A stretch of 28,240 bases of DNA from Eggerthellaceae bacterium (GTDB lineage Bacteria; Actinomycetota; Coriobacteriia; Coriobacteriales; Eggerthellaceae). The stretch's first letter is position 1; every line of letters starts with the position of its first letter. The notes beneath the pieces are model-generated. The model was not told the origin of the DNA and did not search any database. It was given only the letters and a program-made list of their open reading frames with translations. The stretch covers positions 1 to 28,240 of the forward strand of contig CAAEEV010000158.1 of NCBI GenBank assembly GCA_900754955.1, given 5' to 3'. Both the position numbers and the translations under genes were made by a program. Shown piece after piece: positions 15,732 through 22,504 of this stretch.

Positions 15732-17984
15732 CTACAGATCGAAATCGATCGCGCGCTGCCCGAAGCGCTCGCGCTTGATCTCAAGCAGGTAGTTCGTCAT
15801 CGCCGCATCCTGCACCGCCCCGACTCGATCGATGACGCAATACAGGTTGTCGGCATTGAGATATCCCAGTTCAACGAGCGCATCAACCGTGCGCCGGTCG
15901 TCGTGCTTCGCGAGCGCCACGCACACGTCTTCGATCTCGTCGCGCAGCATGCGGTCGCACATCGCGCGATGGACCGGCGTCATGTACACTGGGTCGAGCA
16001 TGCGTTCGACGATGCGCGTACTTTGCTCGTAGATATCAAGACGGCCCCCATTCGCGGGATCGAAGCTGCTCGCGTTCACGATCGCGCTGTCGTAATGCTC
16101 GAACAATGCGGCAACGTCGACATACGCGGGAACGCTCAGGGCTAGCATCATCTGCTGGGCGCCGCGATCGGTCTGCGGAAAACGCAGCTCGAAGAAGGTG
16201 TGCGACCCGACGGGCTTATCAAGGTCGATGTGGATCAGGTCGAGCAGGCCTTCGACGGCAAGGCCGCGCATGCCCACATCCTGGATGCGATCGGACAGGT
16301 AGAGCTCGCGCACGCCCCGCACGCCGTTGAGTGCGTAGGGGGCGATCTCGTTCACTTCGGGCGGAATGTGCACCGCGTCGACATCGCCCGTGCAGAGCAC
16401 CACGCGCGCCGCGCCGTCCGCCTTCCTTTCAAGCAGCAGCCCTGGCACGCGGAAGAACCGTTCGTTGCGCGCATCCACCTCGACGACGTGCAATGTCGGC
16501 CGCTCTCCGTGATGAGCGCCATACGTCACAAGCGCGTTCGGGCCGATGTCGTCAAGGCGCTCGGGGATGGAAATGGTCCGCAACGCCGTGTCGAGAAACG
16601 CTTCGGCGCCCACGCTTGTCACGCTTTCCGGGACATTGACGCACTCGAGCGCCGTACAGCCCTTGAACGCCTTCGCGGCGATCTCGCGCAGCCCGTCCGG
16701 CAGCACAACCTCGACGAGGGACGTGTGCTTCTCAAATGCACCTTCGCCGATGATCGTTGCTCCCGGCTGAACGCGATATGTCCGCACAGCGGGGTCCATC
16801 ATGCGGAGGAGGCGCAGGTCGTCGCCCGCTCGCCCGTACAGGGCGCCCCCTTCGTCGAGAAGCAGGTGCTTCGCGCCAGGCGCAATGGAAAACGTCGCAT
16901 CTGGCCCAGCGTACGTGAGCGCAGTGTTCGCCGCAATCGGATTGGCGATCGCTTCGATGGAAGCAGGCAGACGCAGCTCGATAAGCGACGTACCCGAAAA
17001 CGCGTTGCGGTCGATGCGCTCCAAACCTTCGTTGAGCGCCACATCACGCAGCTTCGCGCAATGGAAGAACGCCTTCTCGCCGATGACGCGCAGGCTTTCC
17101 GGAGCCTTGAAGCACTGGATGCCCGTGTTGGCGAAGGCGAACTCGTCGAGCACCTCAAGCCCCGCGGGAACCTCGATGCACTCCACTGCTGCGAAGTTGC
17201 TGAACGCCTTCTTGGCAATCGCCTTGCATCCTCCTGCAACACGATACGACGCGCACGGCAGCGCGAGTGCCACCATAACGGATCCGTCCTTGCTGTAGAG
17301 CGCACGACCGTCACAGGCGAGGAGGGGATTAGCCTCGTCGACCTTGATGCGCTCGAGGACGCTTTTCGCAAAGGTGCCGGGGACGATCTCCATCGTACCT
17401 GCCCCGATGACGAGCGACCGGAGATGAGGCGTATCGAACACGCGGGCGTCGAGCTTCGGCAGCATGCCGGGAAGCACGAGATGCTCGAGCTTGCTGCAGG
17501 AGCGCAGCCAATCGGAGTCGAACGACGCAAGCGTCGCGGGAAACACCATGGAACGAAGATTCTTGCATCCGCGAAACGCGCAGAAGCCGATCGAGAAAAG
17601 CGAGTCGGGGCACGTGATGTGCTCGACATCGGCCAGGTAGGCGCAGGCGTCATCGGCGAGCGCCACGACGGGCTTGCCCTCAAGCTCGGCGGGAATCATC
17701 AAATCGACCGCCGCCTGCACGCATGAGACGATGCGCACTTCAGCGTCATCGAGCACAACGTATCGCCACACGTTGCCGTTGGCGTCGGCGGCCTCACGCT
17801 CCTCGGACGCACGTGCGGCCTCAAGCACCGCGAGACGTTCGAGAAACGCGCGACGTTCGCGCATACGCTCTTCAGCAAGCGCCACTTGCTCTTGAGATGC
17901 TATGCCGTCGCTCAAAGCCATCGGAGTGAAGCCTCCAAAACATACGTCGAGTTTCTTTATATCGACCGTGAACCCTACACCCAT
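15732..17984 (-). CDS. BspA-like leucine-rich repeat protein (LRR_5 type), cytoplasmic
   Basis: The 750-residue protein is built from irregular ~23-residue repeats of the BspA/Treponema type. Examples are LFSIGFCAFRGCKNLRSMVFP, LRVIGEKAFFHCAKLRDVALN and LREIAAKAFKGCTALECVNVP. They run from about residue 110 to 600, with an interruption near 370-400. The N-terminus has a charged helix (about 28-68, rich in Glu and Arg) and no signal peptide, unlike the secreted BspA proteins, so it should be cytoplasmic. The last 130 residues have a helical, ankyrin-like feel (RRTVDALVELGYLNADNLYCVID). GAGGGG lies eight bases before ATG 17984. It is the first gene of the operon with the VWA and AAA+ proteins, and may be the recognition or scaffold part of that complex; this is inference. 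Confidence 0.87.
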   Translation of the reverse strand: MGVGFTVDIKKLDVCFGGFTPMALSDGIASQEQVALAEERMRERRAFLERLAVLEAARASEEREAADANGNVWRYVVLDDAEVRIVSCVQAAVDLMIPAELEGKPVVALADDACAYLADVEHITCPDSLFSIGFCAFRGCKNLRSMVFPATLASFDSDWLRSCSKLEHLVLPGMLPKLDARVFDTPHLRSLVIGAGTMEIVPGTFAKSVLERIKVDEANPLLACDGRALYSKDGSVMVALALPCASYRVAGGCKAIAKKAFSNFAAVECIEVPAGLEVLDEFAFANTGIQCFKAPESLRVIGEKAFFHCAKLRDVALNEGLERIDRNAFSGTSLIELRLPASIEAIANPIAANTALTYAGPDATFSIAPGAKHLLLDEGGALYGRAGDDLRLLRMMDPAVRTYRVQPGATIIGEGAFEKHTSLVEVVLPDGLREIAAKAFKGCTALECVNVPESVTSVGAEAFLDTALRTISIPERLDDIGPNALVTYGAHHGERPTLHVVEVDARNERFFRVPGLLLERKADGAARVVLCTGDVDAVHIPPEVNEIAPYALNGVRGVRELYLSDRIQDVGMRGLAVEGLLDLIHIDLDKPVGSHTFFELRFPQTDRGAQQMMLALSVPAYVDVAALFEHYDSAIVNASSFDPANGGRLDIYEQSTRIVERMLDPVYMTPVHRAMCDRMLRDEIEDVCVALAKHDDRRTVDALVELGYLNADNLYCVIDRVGAVQDAAMTNYLLEIKRERFGQRAIDFDL

Positions 17985-18030
17985 TGCATTCGCCCCTCTG
18001 CATGCTCCCCCGCCAACGCCGCCTTATACG

Positions 18031-18059
18031 AAAAGACCCGCGCACAAGGCAGCGGATCT
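18031..18059 (-). terminator. Terminator of the 110-aa gene
   Basis: On the minus strand AGATCCGC pairs with GCGGGTCT (one G-T pair) around a 10-base loop, and the second arm runs into TTTTCG. It separates the 110-aa gene from the LRR operon. Confidence 0.65.
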
Positions 18060-18096
18060 CATCGTGAAGCCAAACGCAAAGACGCTCTGCGAAACG

Positions 18097-18429
18097 CTAG
18101 ATCGTCCAGGGAGCTCCCGCAGGATTAAGCTTGCGGCGACGCGAAAGCTCGTCAGCGTGCATGATGCAGTAGCGCACGCCCTTGAGCGTCACGTACAGGC
18201 AGGCCACTTCGTGCTTCGTACCGTGGTTGAACACGTCGTAGGTCAGATACTCGCGGTCGATCATCGGCTGATAGATCGGGCTGTCCTTCACCTTGTCGAG
18301 CAGCATGTTCGTGGACTGACGCCCAAGCTCATCCTGCTTGAGGGTGATGTTGTACAGGATGTCCTCCTGCTCCGGCGTCAGGCGGCCGAGCTCTTCGATC
18401 TCCGCCCTGATCTCGTCTTCAGTTGCCAT
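18097..18429 (-). CDS. Small hypothetical protein (110 aa)
   Basis: No family was recognised. The protein starts MATEDEIRAEIEELG, with an acidic helical first half (LTPEQEDILYNITLKQDELG), and ends in a likely beta-rich part with CLYVTLKGVRYCIMH followed by a basic tail, ELSRRRKLNPAG. The two cysteines could be paired or could bind a metal. GGAGG lies six bases before ATG 18429; the frame extends nine codons further without a site. It is monocistronic, with a near-consensus promoter directly upstream and a terminator downstream. That layout suggests steady, possibly high expression. Confidence 0.7.
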   Translation of the reverse strand: MATEDEIRAEIEELGRLTPEQEDILYNITLKQDELGRQSTNMLLDKVKDSPIYQPMIDREYLTYDVFNHGTKHEVACLYVTLKGVRYCIMHADELSRRRKLNPAGAPWTI

Positions 18430-18461
18430 GGGAAACCTCCTCATCGTTGTTCTCATAAGGG

Positions 18462-18490
18462 AGAATAATAAGAGGGAAAAGCGCTGTCAA
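18462..18490 (-). promoter_or_regulatory. Near-consensus sigma70-type promoter of the 110-aa gene
   Basis: On the minus strand TTGACA (18485-18490) and TATTCT (18462-18467) are separated by exactly 17 bases. The -10 box ends 32 bases before the ATG. This is the best housekeeping promoter in the window. Confidence 0.85.
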
Positions 18491-18710
18491 CACTTCCCCA
18501 CATCTGTTATCCGCGTTGGGACAAACGCTGCAAACAGGCGTTTCACCTGCGGTTATCGAGATACCATCATGCGATAGCCGCAAGCGAAACAATACGAATC
18601 GAACGGCGTGCGCCGCCGCATCGGCGTACCTTAGATCTTGGCGATCACGCATCGCCTCACCACCGAGCCAAACGCTTTACGCGTGCTGCCGCAATGCGCT
18701 TCGCGCATCT

Positions 18711-18746
18711 AAAGAAAAGGGCCCGCTCCCTGACGAGAGCGAGCCC
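18711..18746 (-). terminator. Terminator of the molybdopterin-enzyme operon
   Basis: On the minus strand GGGCTCGCTC pairs with GAGCGGGCCC (one G-T pair) and is followed by TTTTCTTT. It lies 21 bases after the stop codon of the 91-aa gene. Confidence 0.88.
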
Positions 18747-18767
18747 CAGAAGCTCTAGCTTGAAAAA

Positions 18768-19043
18768 CTAGATGCCAGCAAAGCCCTTGGACGGGTCGCT
18801 ACCGCCAACGCCGGTTTCGGTGTCGCCAGCCTCGTTGCCCGTGCGCTTCGTGGAGGTGTAGCCACCCCAGGCGCGAGCAATGTACTTGCCCTTCACGAAG
18901 AAGATCTGGGCCTTCACGAGGTCGGCCTTGGTGATGCCGTGCTCAGCAAGAACCTCATCCTGGGTCTTGCCAGCCTCAATGCCAGCGTTCAGCTCAGCAG
19001 CAGCCGCAGCAGCGTCGAGCTCAAAGAATTCGTCGCGGGTCAT
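18768..19043 (-). CDS. Small third protein of the molybdopterin-enzyme operon (91 aa)
   Basis: I do not recognise a named family. The first half is helical and alanine-rich (FFELDAAAAAAELNAGIEAG) and continues with KTQDEVLAEHGITKADLVKAQ, which could be a small helix-turn-helix-like or adaptor bundle. It then reads FFVKGKYIARAWGGYTSTKRTGNE and ends in a glycine-rich tail, GVGGSDPSKGFAGI, with no cysteine and no membrane segment. The start has GGAGG six bases before the ATG. It is last in the operon, 83 bases after the ferredoxin-like gene with a strong hairpin between, and ends at a terminator. It may be a maturation factor or a small structural subunit of the enzyme. Both are guesses from position. 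Confidence 0.75.
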   Translation of the reverse strand: MTRDEFFELDAAAAAAELNAGIEAGKTQDEVLAEHGITKADLVKAQIFFVKGKYIARAWGGYTSTKRTGNEAGDTETGVGGSDPSKGFAGI

Positions 19044-19074
19044 CTTACCCTCCTAATCAGTCTTCAACACGATT

Positions 19075-19108
19075 CCGTGGCTGTGAGCCTTACGGCCCGC
19101 AGCCACGG
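19075..19108 (-). other. Intercistronic hairpin with GTAA tetraloop
   Basis: On the minus strand CCGTGGCTG pairs with CAGCCACGG, and an inner GGGCC/GGCTC stem closes a GTAA loop of the GNRA class, with one mismatch between the stems. There is no T-run, so it looks like an mRNA processing or stability element that would set the ratio of the 91-aa protein to the enzyme subunits. Confidence 0.6.
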
Positions 19109-19126
19109 TAATCTTAGCACAAGAAC

Positions 19127-19486
19127 TTACAGCTGGAACAGGACCATCGGACGGTCGAACTCAGCCATCTTGGCGATCATGTCCTCGAGGGTGCCGTAGT
19201 ACATGGACGCGGACTCCTCGACCTGGACAGCGAGCGGACGCTGGCCAGCCTTGTCGCCGTTGGTGCCCCAGTGCTCGGAGAAGATGGACGTCGGGCAGGG
19301 AATGTAGAACCACTCCCAAGCGTCACCGTCGTTGCCCTCACCCTTCTTAAAGGGGCCAACCTGGACTTCCTTGATGCCGTACTGCTCGAGCGGGAGACCC
19401 AGCTCTTCCTTGCAGGCGATCTCGGCAGCATGGTTGCCGGAGAAGTAAGTGTAGTCAACGAGCAGAGCGTACTTCTGATCTGCCAT
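19127..19486 (-). CDS. Ferredoxin-like subunit of a molybdopterin enzyme, with Fe-S cluster cysteines lost
   Basis: The 119-residue protein follows the plan of the four-cluster ferredoxin-like beta subunits of DMSO-reductase-family enzymes, but shortened. YALLVDYTYFSGNHAAEIACKEE lines up with the usual C-x2-C-x2-C-x3-C segment at exact spacing, yet reads Phe15, Asn18, Ala21, Cys25. The later segment IPCPTSIFSEHW corresponds to the 'PTxxCDxC' step, and RPLAVQVEESASMYYG to the 'PxCVxHCxxxCMYYG' step, again without cysteines. Only Cys25 and Cys64 remain in the whole protein, so no [4Fe-4S] cluster can form in the normal way. The frame is intact, AAGGAAG precedes ATG 19486, and codons are of the highly expressed type, so this is not a decaying gene. 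It begins 19 bases after the large subunit gene and probably serves as a structural or substrate-channel subunit. Confidence 0.88.
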   Translation of the reverse strand: MADQKYALLVDYTYFSGNHAAEIACKEELGLPLEQYGIKEVQVGPFKKGEGNDGDAWEWFYIPCPTSIFSEHWGTNGDKAGQRPLAVQVEESASMYYGTLEDMIAKMAEFDRPMVLFQL

Positions 19487-19505
19487 ATGTGTCACTTCCT
19501 TTCAG

Positions 19506-21884
19506 TTAGTCAGCATCGAGGCTGCGGACACGGCGGAGGTTGCACATAACGCCCTTGTAAGGAGCACCGAAGCCAAGCTTACCAACGTTGAAGTGCGGCA
19601 CGAGGCTGTTGAAGTTGGACTTCCACACGCCGAACAGGTTGGGCTCTTCGCCGTCCTGCTCGGGGAACCACCAGCCATGAGCGCAGTTCAGGATACCGGG
19701 CTTGATGATCGGGGTGACCTCAGCCTTGAAGCGGGCCTCGCCGAACATGTTGTAGACCTCGCACCAGTCGCCGTCGGTAACGCCGTACTCCTTCGCGGTC
19801 TCGGGGTTGATCTGAACCCACGGCCACGGATCAATCTGGCGCAGAGACGGAACATGACGATGCTCGGAGTGGAAGGAGCTGTAGCGACGCGAACCAGAGG
19901 TGGAGATCAGCGGATACTGACCAGCGAGATCCGGCTTGCTGATCTGGCTGTAGTTCGGCTCCTCGTAGTACGGCAGCGGATCCTCGCCCCAGGATTCGTA
20001 AAGAATCGAGTAGGCCTCGATCTGGCCGGTGATGGTGTTGAAGCCAGGCTCGCCGTCGAAGCGGAGCAGGCCCTTCTCGTACTTCTCGTACTCGAAGCCA
20101 TGAGCACCAGGCTGGTAGATGCCGAGCTCCTGGAACTGCTTCCAGTCGTAGCCGAGCTCAGAGAGCTGGTCGCTGAAGAACTGCTCAACGCCCTTCTGCA
20201 GAGCATCGAGATCCAGCTTGCCGCGGCCCTGAGCAGAGGTAACCTCAGCCGGGGACTCGGAGTGAGCCAGCTTCGAAACGTCGAGGGTGTCGCCAGCCGG
20301 CTTGTACCACGGCCACCAGGTCGGATTCAGGCGCTGACCGAACATGAGGCAGATCTCGATGTCGGACTTGCACTCGCCAACCTGCAGAGCCTTGTTCATG
20401 GGGCCCATGAACACGGTGTTGCGGCCATAGTGGGTGAGGACGATGCCGTCATGCTCAGCCCACGTGGACATCGGCAGGAAGTAGTCGCCCACAGCCATGG
20501 AGGTCGGGGTCTGGGTAAGGTCCTGGATAACCACGAACTCGAGCTTCTGCAGAGCCTTGTGCCAACGCTTCGGCTGAGCGGAGCAGGTCGGGGTCAGGAA
20601 GTTGGAGCTGTTGAACCAGCCCATCTTCAGAGCGTAAGGCTCGTCGGACTCCATGGTGTTCAGCGTCTCGTCAGGCTGGGTGGTAGCCATGCCCGTGGAC
20701 AGGCCCGGCCACGCGGCAGCGCCGATACGCTTCTGCCACACGTCGTCGTCCATAGCGCCACGCTGCTCCATACGCCACTTGCCGAGGAGAGCAGACGGGG
20801 GACCGAGGGTGATGCCGCCCGGACGGTCGACAGCGCCGGAGAGAGCAGCCAGGAGGATGAACGCCTGGGACAGCTGCACGCCGTTCTTGTTCTGGTCGAA
20901 GGCGAGGCCCCAAGCCCAACCGATCGGGCGCTCGGTGCCGATGATGTGAGCAACGCGCTTGATGTCCTCAGCGGGAACCGTGGTGATCTCGGCGACCTTG
21001 TCAACCGGATACTCAGCAGCGCGCTCCTTGAGCTCGTCGAGACCGTAGATCCACTTCTCAGCGAACTCCTTGTCGTACTCGTCGTTCTCGAACATGAGGT
21101 TCATGAGAGCGAGAGCAAGAGCGGTGTCGGTCTGCGGGCGAACCTGCAGGTTGATGTTGCCATCATGAGCGCCGACCCAGGTGACGCGCGGGTCGATGGA
21201 GATGATGTGGGTGCCAAGCTTCATCATGTCGACGAGGCAGTGGCCGAAGAAACCGTCGCCGTTGGAGGGCAGCGGCTCCTTGCCCCAAACCACAACCCAC
21301 TTGGAGAGGGTGTAGGCCGGGTCATGGTAAGAACCAGGCAGGTGACCAGCGTAGTCGAGCTCAGGATAGCCTGCGCCGAGCACGTAGTCAGCGATGGAGC
21401 AACGCGGGCCGTAGCAGGACCAGCCGGACTGCGTGTAGCAGCAGTTCGGGGACTGCAGCACGGAGAACGTCAGCGCGTAGTAGTAGATGCAAGCCTCACG
21501 GCCGGTGCCACCGAAGCAGACAATGGACTCGGGGCCGTAGGTGTTCTGGAAGTAACGAACCTTCTCGCAGATGGTGTCGAGAGCCTCGTCCCAAGTGGTG
21601 CGCTCCCACTTGTCCTTACCACGATCCTCATAGGCACGCTTCATCGGGTAGATGACGCGCGAAGGAGCGTAGGTGTACTCGCGCAGGGCCAGGTTCATGG
21701 CGTTGACGCGACCCGTGGTGATCGGGTTGTCGTCGTCACCCTCAATGCGGATGAGCTTACCGTCCTTGGTGACGACCTTCACGCCGTATCCAACCGGATG
21801 AGATCCCGGAGGGGACCAGGTGTTGGAACGAGTGACGACAGTGCCGTCCTCCATTACGGTTTGCCACTGTTTACCGTATGCCAT
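19506..21884 (-). CDS. Molybdopterin-dependent enzyme large subunit (DMSO reductase family) lacking the N-terminal Fe-S site
   Basis: The 792-residue cytoplasmic protein (no Tat signal) has the family fold. WERTTWDEALDTICEKV is near 93-109, ISIDPRVTWVGAHDGNINLQVRPQTDTALALALMN binds the pterin, and a C-terminal dinucleotide-binding domain contains SGSRRYSSFHSEHRHVPSLR and YGVTDGDWCEVYN. The N-terminal part aligns with relatives that read C..WSPPGCHxxGCG, but here it is N21, S28 and Y33, and the later cysteine pair is replaced in GRVNAMNLAL. There is no cysteine before residue 106, so the [4Fe-4S] cluster next to the cofactor is absent. Cys157 in GWSCYGPRC is the likely Mo/W ligand (inference, by analogy to the formate dehydrogenase position). 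Loss of the cluster is known for the pyrogallol-phloroglucinol transhydroxylase large subunit, a non-redox enzyme. The start is ATG 21884 after AAGGAAA. The substrate is unknown; a hydroxylated aromatic is plausible. Confidence 0.92.
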   Translation of the reverse strand: MAYGKQWQTVMEDGTVVTRSNTWSPPGSHPVGYGVKVVTKDGKLIRIEGDDDNPITTGRVNAMNLALREYTYAPSRVIYPMKRAYEDRGKDKWERTTWDEALDTICEKVRYFQNTYGPESIVCFGGTGREACIYYYALTFSVLQSPNCCYTQSGWSCYGPRCSIADYVLGAGYPELDYAGHLPGSYHDPAYTLSKWVVVWGKEPLPSNGDGFFGHCLVDMMKLGTHIISIDPRVTWVGAHDGNINLQVRPQTDTALALALMNLMFENDEYDKEFAEKWIYGLDELKERAAEYPVDKVAEITTVPAEDIKRVAHIIGTERPIGWAWGLAFDQNKNGVQLSQAFILLAALSGAVDRPGGITLGPPSALLGKWRMEQRGAMDDDVWQKRIGAAAWPGLSTGMATTQPDETLNTMESDEPYALKMGWFNSSNFLTPTCSAQPKRWHKALQKLEFVVIQDLTQTPTSMAVGDYFLPMSTWAEHDGIVLTHYGRNTVFMGPMNKALQVGECKSDIEICLMFGQRLNPTWWPWYKPAGDTLDVSKLAHSESPAEVTSAQGRGKLDLDALQKGVEQFFSDQLSELGYDWKQFQELGIYQPGAHGFEYEKYEKGLLRFDGEPGFNTITGQIEAYSILYESWGEDPLPYYEEPNYSQISKPDLAGQYPLISTSGSRRYSSFHSEHRHVPSLRQIDPWPWVQINPETAKEYGVTDGDWCEVYNMFGEARFKAEVTPIIKPGILNCAHGWWFPEQDGEEPNLFGVWKSNFNSLVPHFNVGKLGFGAPYKGVMCNLRRVRSLDAD

Positions 21885-21900
21885 ACTTTCCTTCTTTCTC

Positions 21901-21933
21901 CACGTTTCTTTCATTCCGTGAAACTTTCACGTG
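21901..21933. promoter_or_regulatory. Candidate operator upstream of the molybdopterin-enzyme operon
   Basis: CGTGAAA-C-TTTCACG (21917-21931) is a perfect inverted repeat with one central base. A related half-site, CACGTTTC, lies at 21901-21908, and CACGTG overlaps the right edge. It is 33 bases before the large subunit ATG, in the 5' leader or promoter region. It is a good binding site for a dimeric helix-turn-helix regulator such as the nearby LuxR protein (inference). Confidence 0.55.
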
Positions 21934-22005
21934 TCCGGTGGCGAACACGCTATCTTACAAGCTAGCCGAGACGAAGGTGGCCTCGTCCCAACCGCTTCCC
22001 CCCAT

Positions 22006-22017
22006 CCCTAGCTAGGG
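22006..22017. promoter_or_regulatory. 12-bp perfect palindrome in the operon's upstream region
   Basis: CCCTAGCTAGGG is a perfect palindrome about 120 bases before the large subunit start; a related GCTAGC occurs at 21961. It could be an upstream activator site, or it could be chance. Confidence 0.35.
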
Positions 22018-22030
22018 TTCAGCACGCTTG

Positions 22031-22109
22031 GAAGCCAAAAGGATGAAGCCGCAGGGGCTTCGGAGATGAACCGAACGGTTCGAAGATGCCCCGCTCCGAA
22101 GAACGGGGC
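22031..22109 (-). terminator. Three tandem hairpins after the zinc-ribbon gene
   Basis: Reading the minus strand from the gene: GCCCCGTTC/GAGCGGGGC closes a TTCG loop (22088-22109), then GAACC/GGTTC (22068-22081), then GAAGCC/GGCTTC (22045-22061) followed by ATCCTTTT. Together they should end the zinc-ribbon transcript and insulate the enzyme operon. Confidence 0.7.
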
Positions 22110-22116
22110 GGGATAA

Positions 22117-22359
22117 CTACATACCAGGAGCCTTGGGAGCGCCCGGAGCCTTCGGGGCACCCGGAGCAGCAGGAGCACCAGGAGCAGCAGGAGCGCCCGG
22201 AGCAGCCTTCGGCGTGCCGTCCTCATTCATGTACTTGGTGAAGTCGCACTTGCAGAAGGGGCAGGACTTCAGGACAATGCCGCCCATGGACTGGATGGTC
22301 TTACCGCACTCGGGGCAGGTGTTTGCGCCGCCGCTTGCGTCAGCCGGTCTAAAACACAT
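22117..22359 (-). CDS. Zinc-ribbon miniprotein with Pro-Gly-Ala repeat tail (80 aa)
   Basis: The protein starts MCFRPADASGG and carries a rubredoxin-like or zinc-ribbon pair, CPECG at 15-19 and CPFCKC at 33-38, which would bind Zn or Fe through Cys15, Cys18, Cys33 and Cys36. The last 30 residues are a low-complexity tail of PGAPxA repeats with no charge except lysines. The start is ATG 22359, with GGAGG seven bases upstream; the frame extends to 22503, but the added sequence looks non-coding. It lies upstream of the Fe-S-less molybdopterin-enzyme operon, separated by a terminator, and is divergent from the LuxR gene. It may be a metal carrier or small regulator for that pathway. The function is unknown. 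Confidence 0.75.
   Translation of the reverse strand: MCFRPADASGGANTCPECGKTIQSMGGIVLKSCPFCKCDFTKYMNEDGTPKAAPGAPAAPGAPAAPGAPKAPGAPKAPGM
22127..22206 (+). repeat. Short tandem repeat encoding the Pro-Gly-Ala tail
   Basis: Units close to GGAGCAGCA / GGAGCACCA / GGAGCGCCC repeat over about 80 bases inside the 3' end of the zinc-ribbon gene. Copy number could vary between strains by slippage without changing frame, because the units are multiples of three. Confidence 0.7.
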
Positions 22360-22428
22360 AAGGAATCCTCCCTGTTCGATGTTTCGCCCTTCCGCACGTA
22401 CCCCGCAGGGCCTTGCGGAGGACCTTCC

Positions 22429-22468
22429 TCTATATGTCATGCGTTGACCGTTAAGCAACGCGTATGAC
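22429..22468 (-). promoter_or_regulatory. Promoter with overlapping inverted repeat for the zinc-ribbon gene
   Basis: On the minus strand TTGCTT (22453-22458) and TATAGA (22429-22434) are 18 bases apart. An interrupted inverted repeat, GTCAT-GCGTTG (22436-22446) against CAACGC-GT-ATGAC (22456-22468), covers the spacer and the -35 box. A regulator bound there would control the promoter directly. Confidence 0.5.
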
Positions 22469-22504
22469 CTCGGGACGGCCGCCGTGCGCATCGCCGCGCA
22501 CAAG

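Noticed and set aside
16200..17726. Long open frame opposite the LRR gene
   Set aside because: The minus-strand LRR repeats are unmistakable; the + frame has a random composition rich in Arg and His.
19127..19486. The ferredoxin-like gene as a pseudogene
   Set aside because: The frame is intact, codon use is optimal, fold residues are kept, and the large subunit shows the matching loss of cysteines, so directed divergence fits better than decay.
19593..21965. 790-codon open frame opposite the molybdopterin large subunit
   Set aside because: It is a shadow frame caused by codon bias in the real gene; it has no motifs or start signals.
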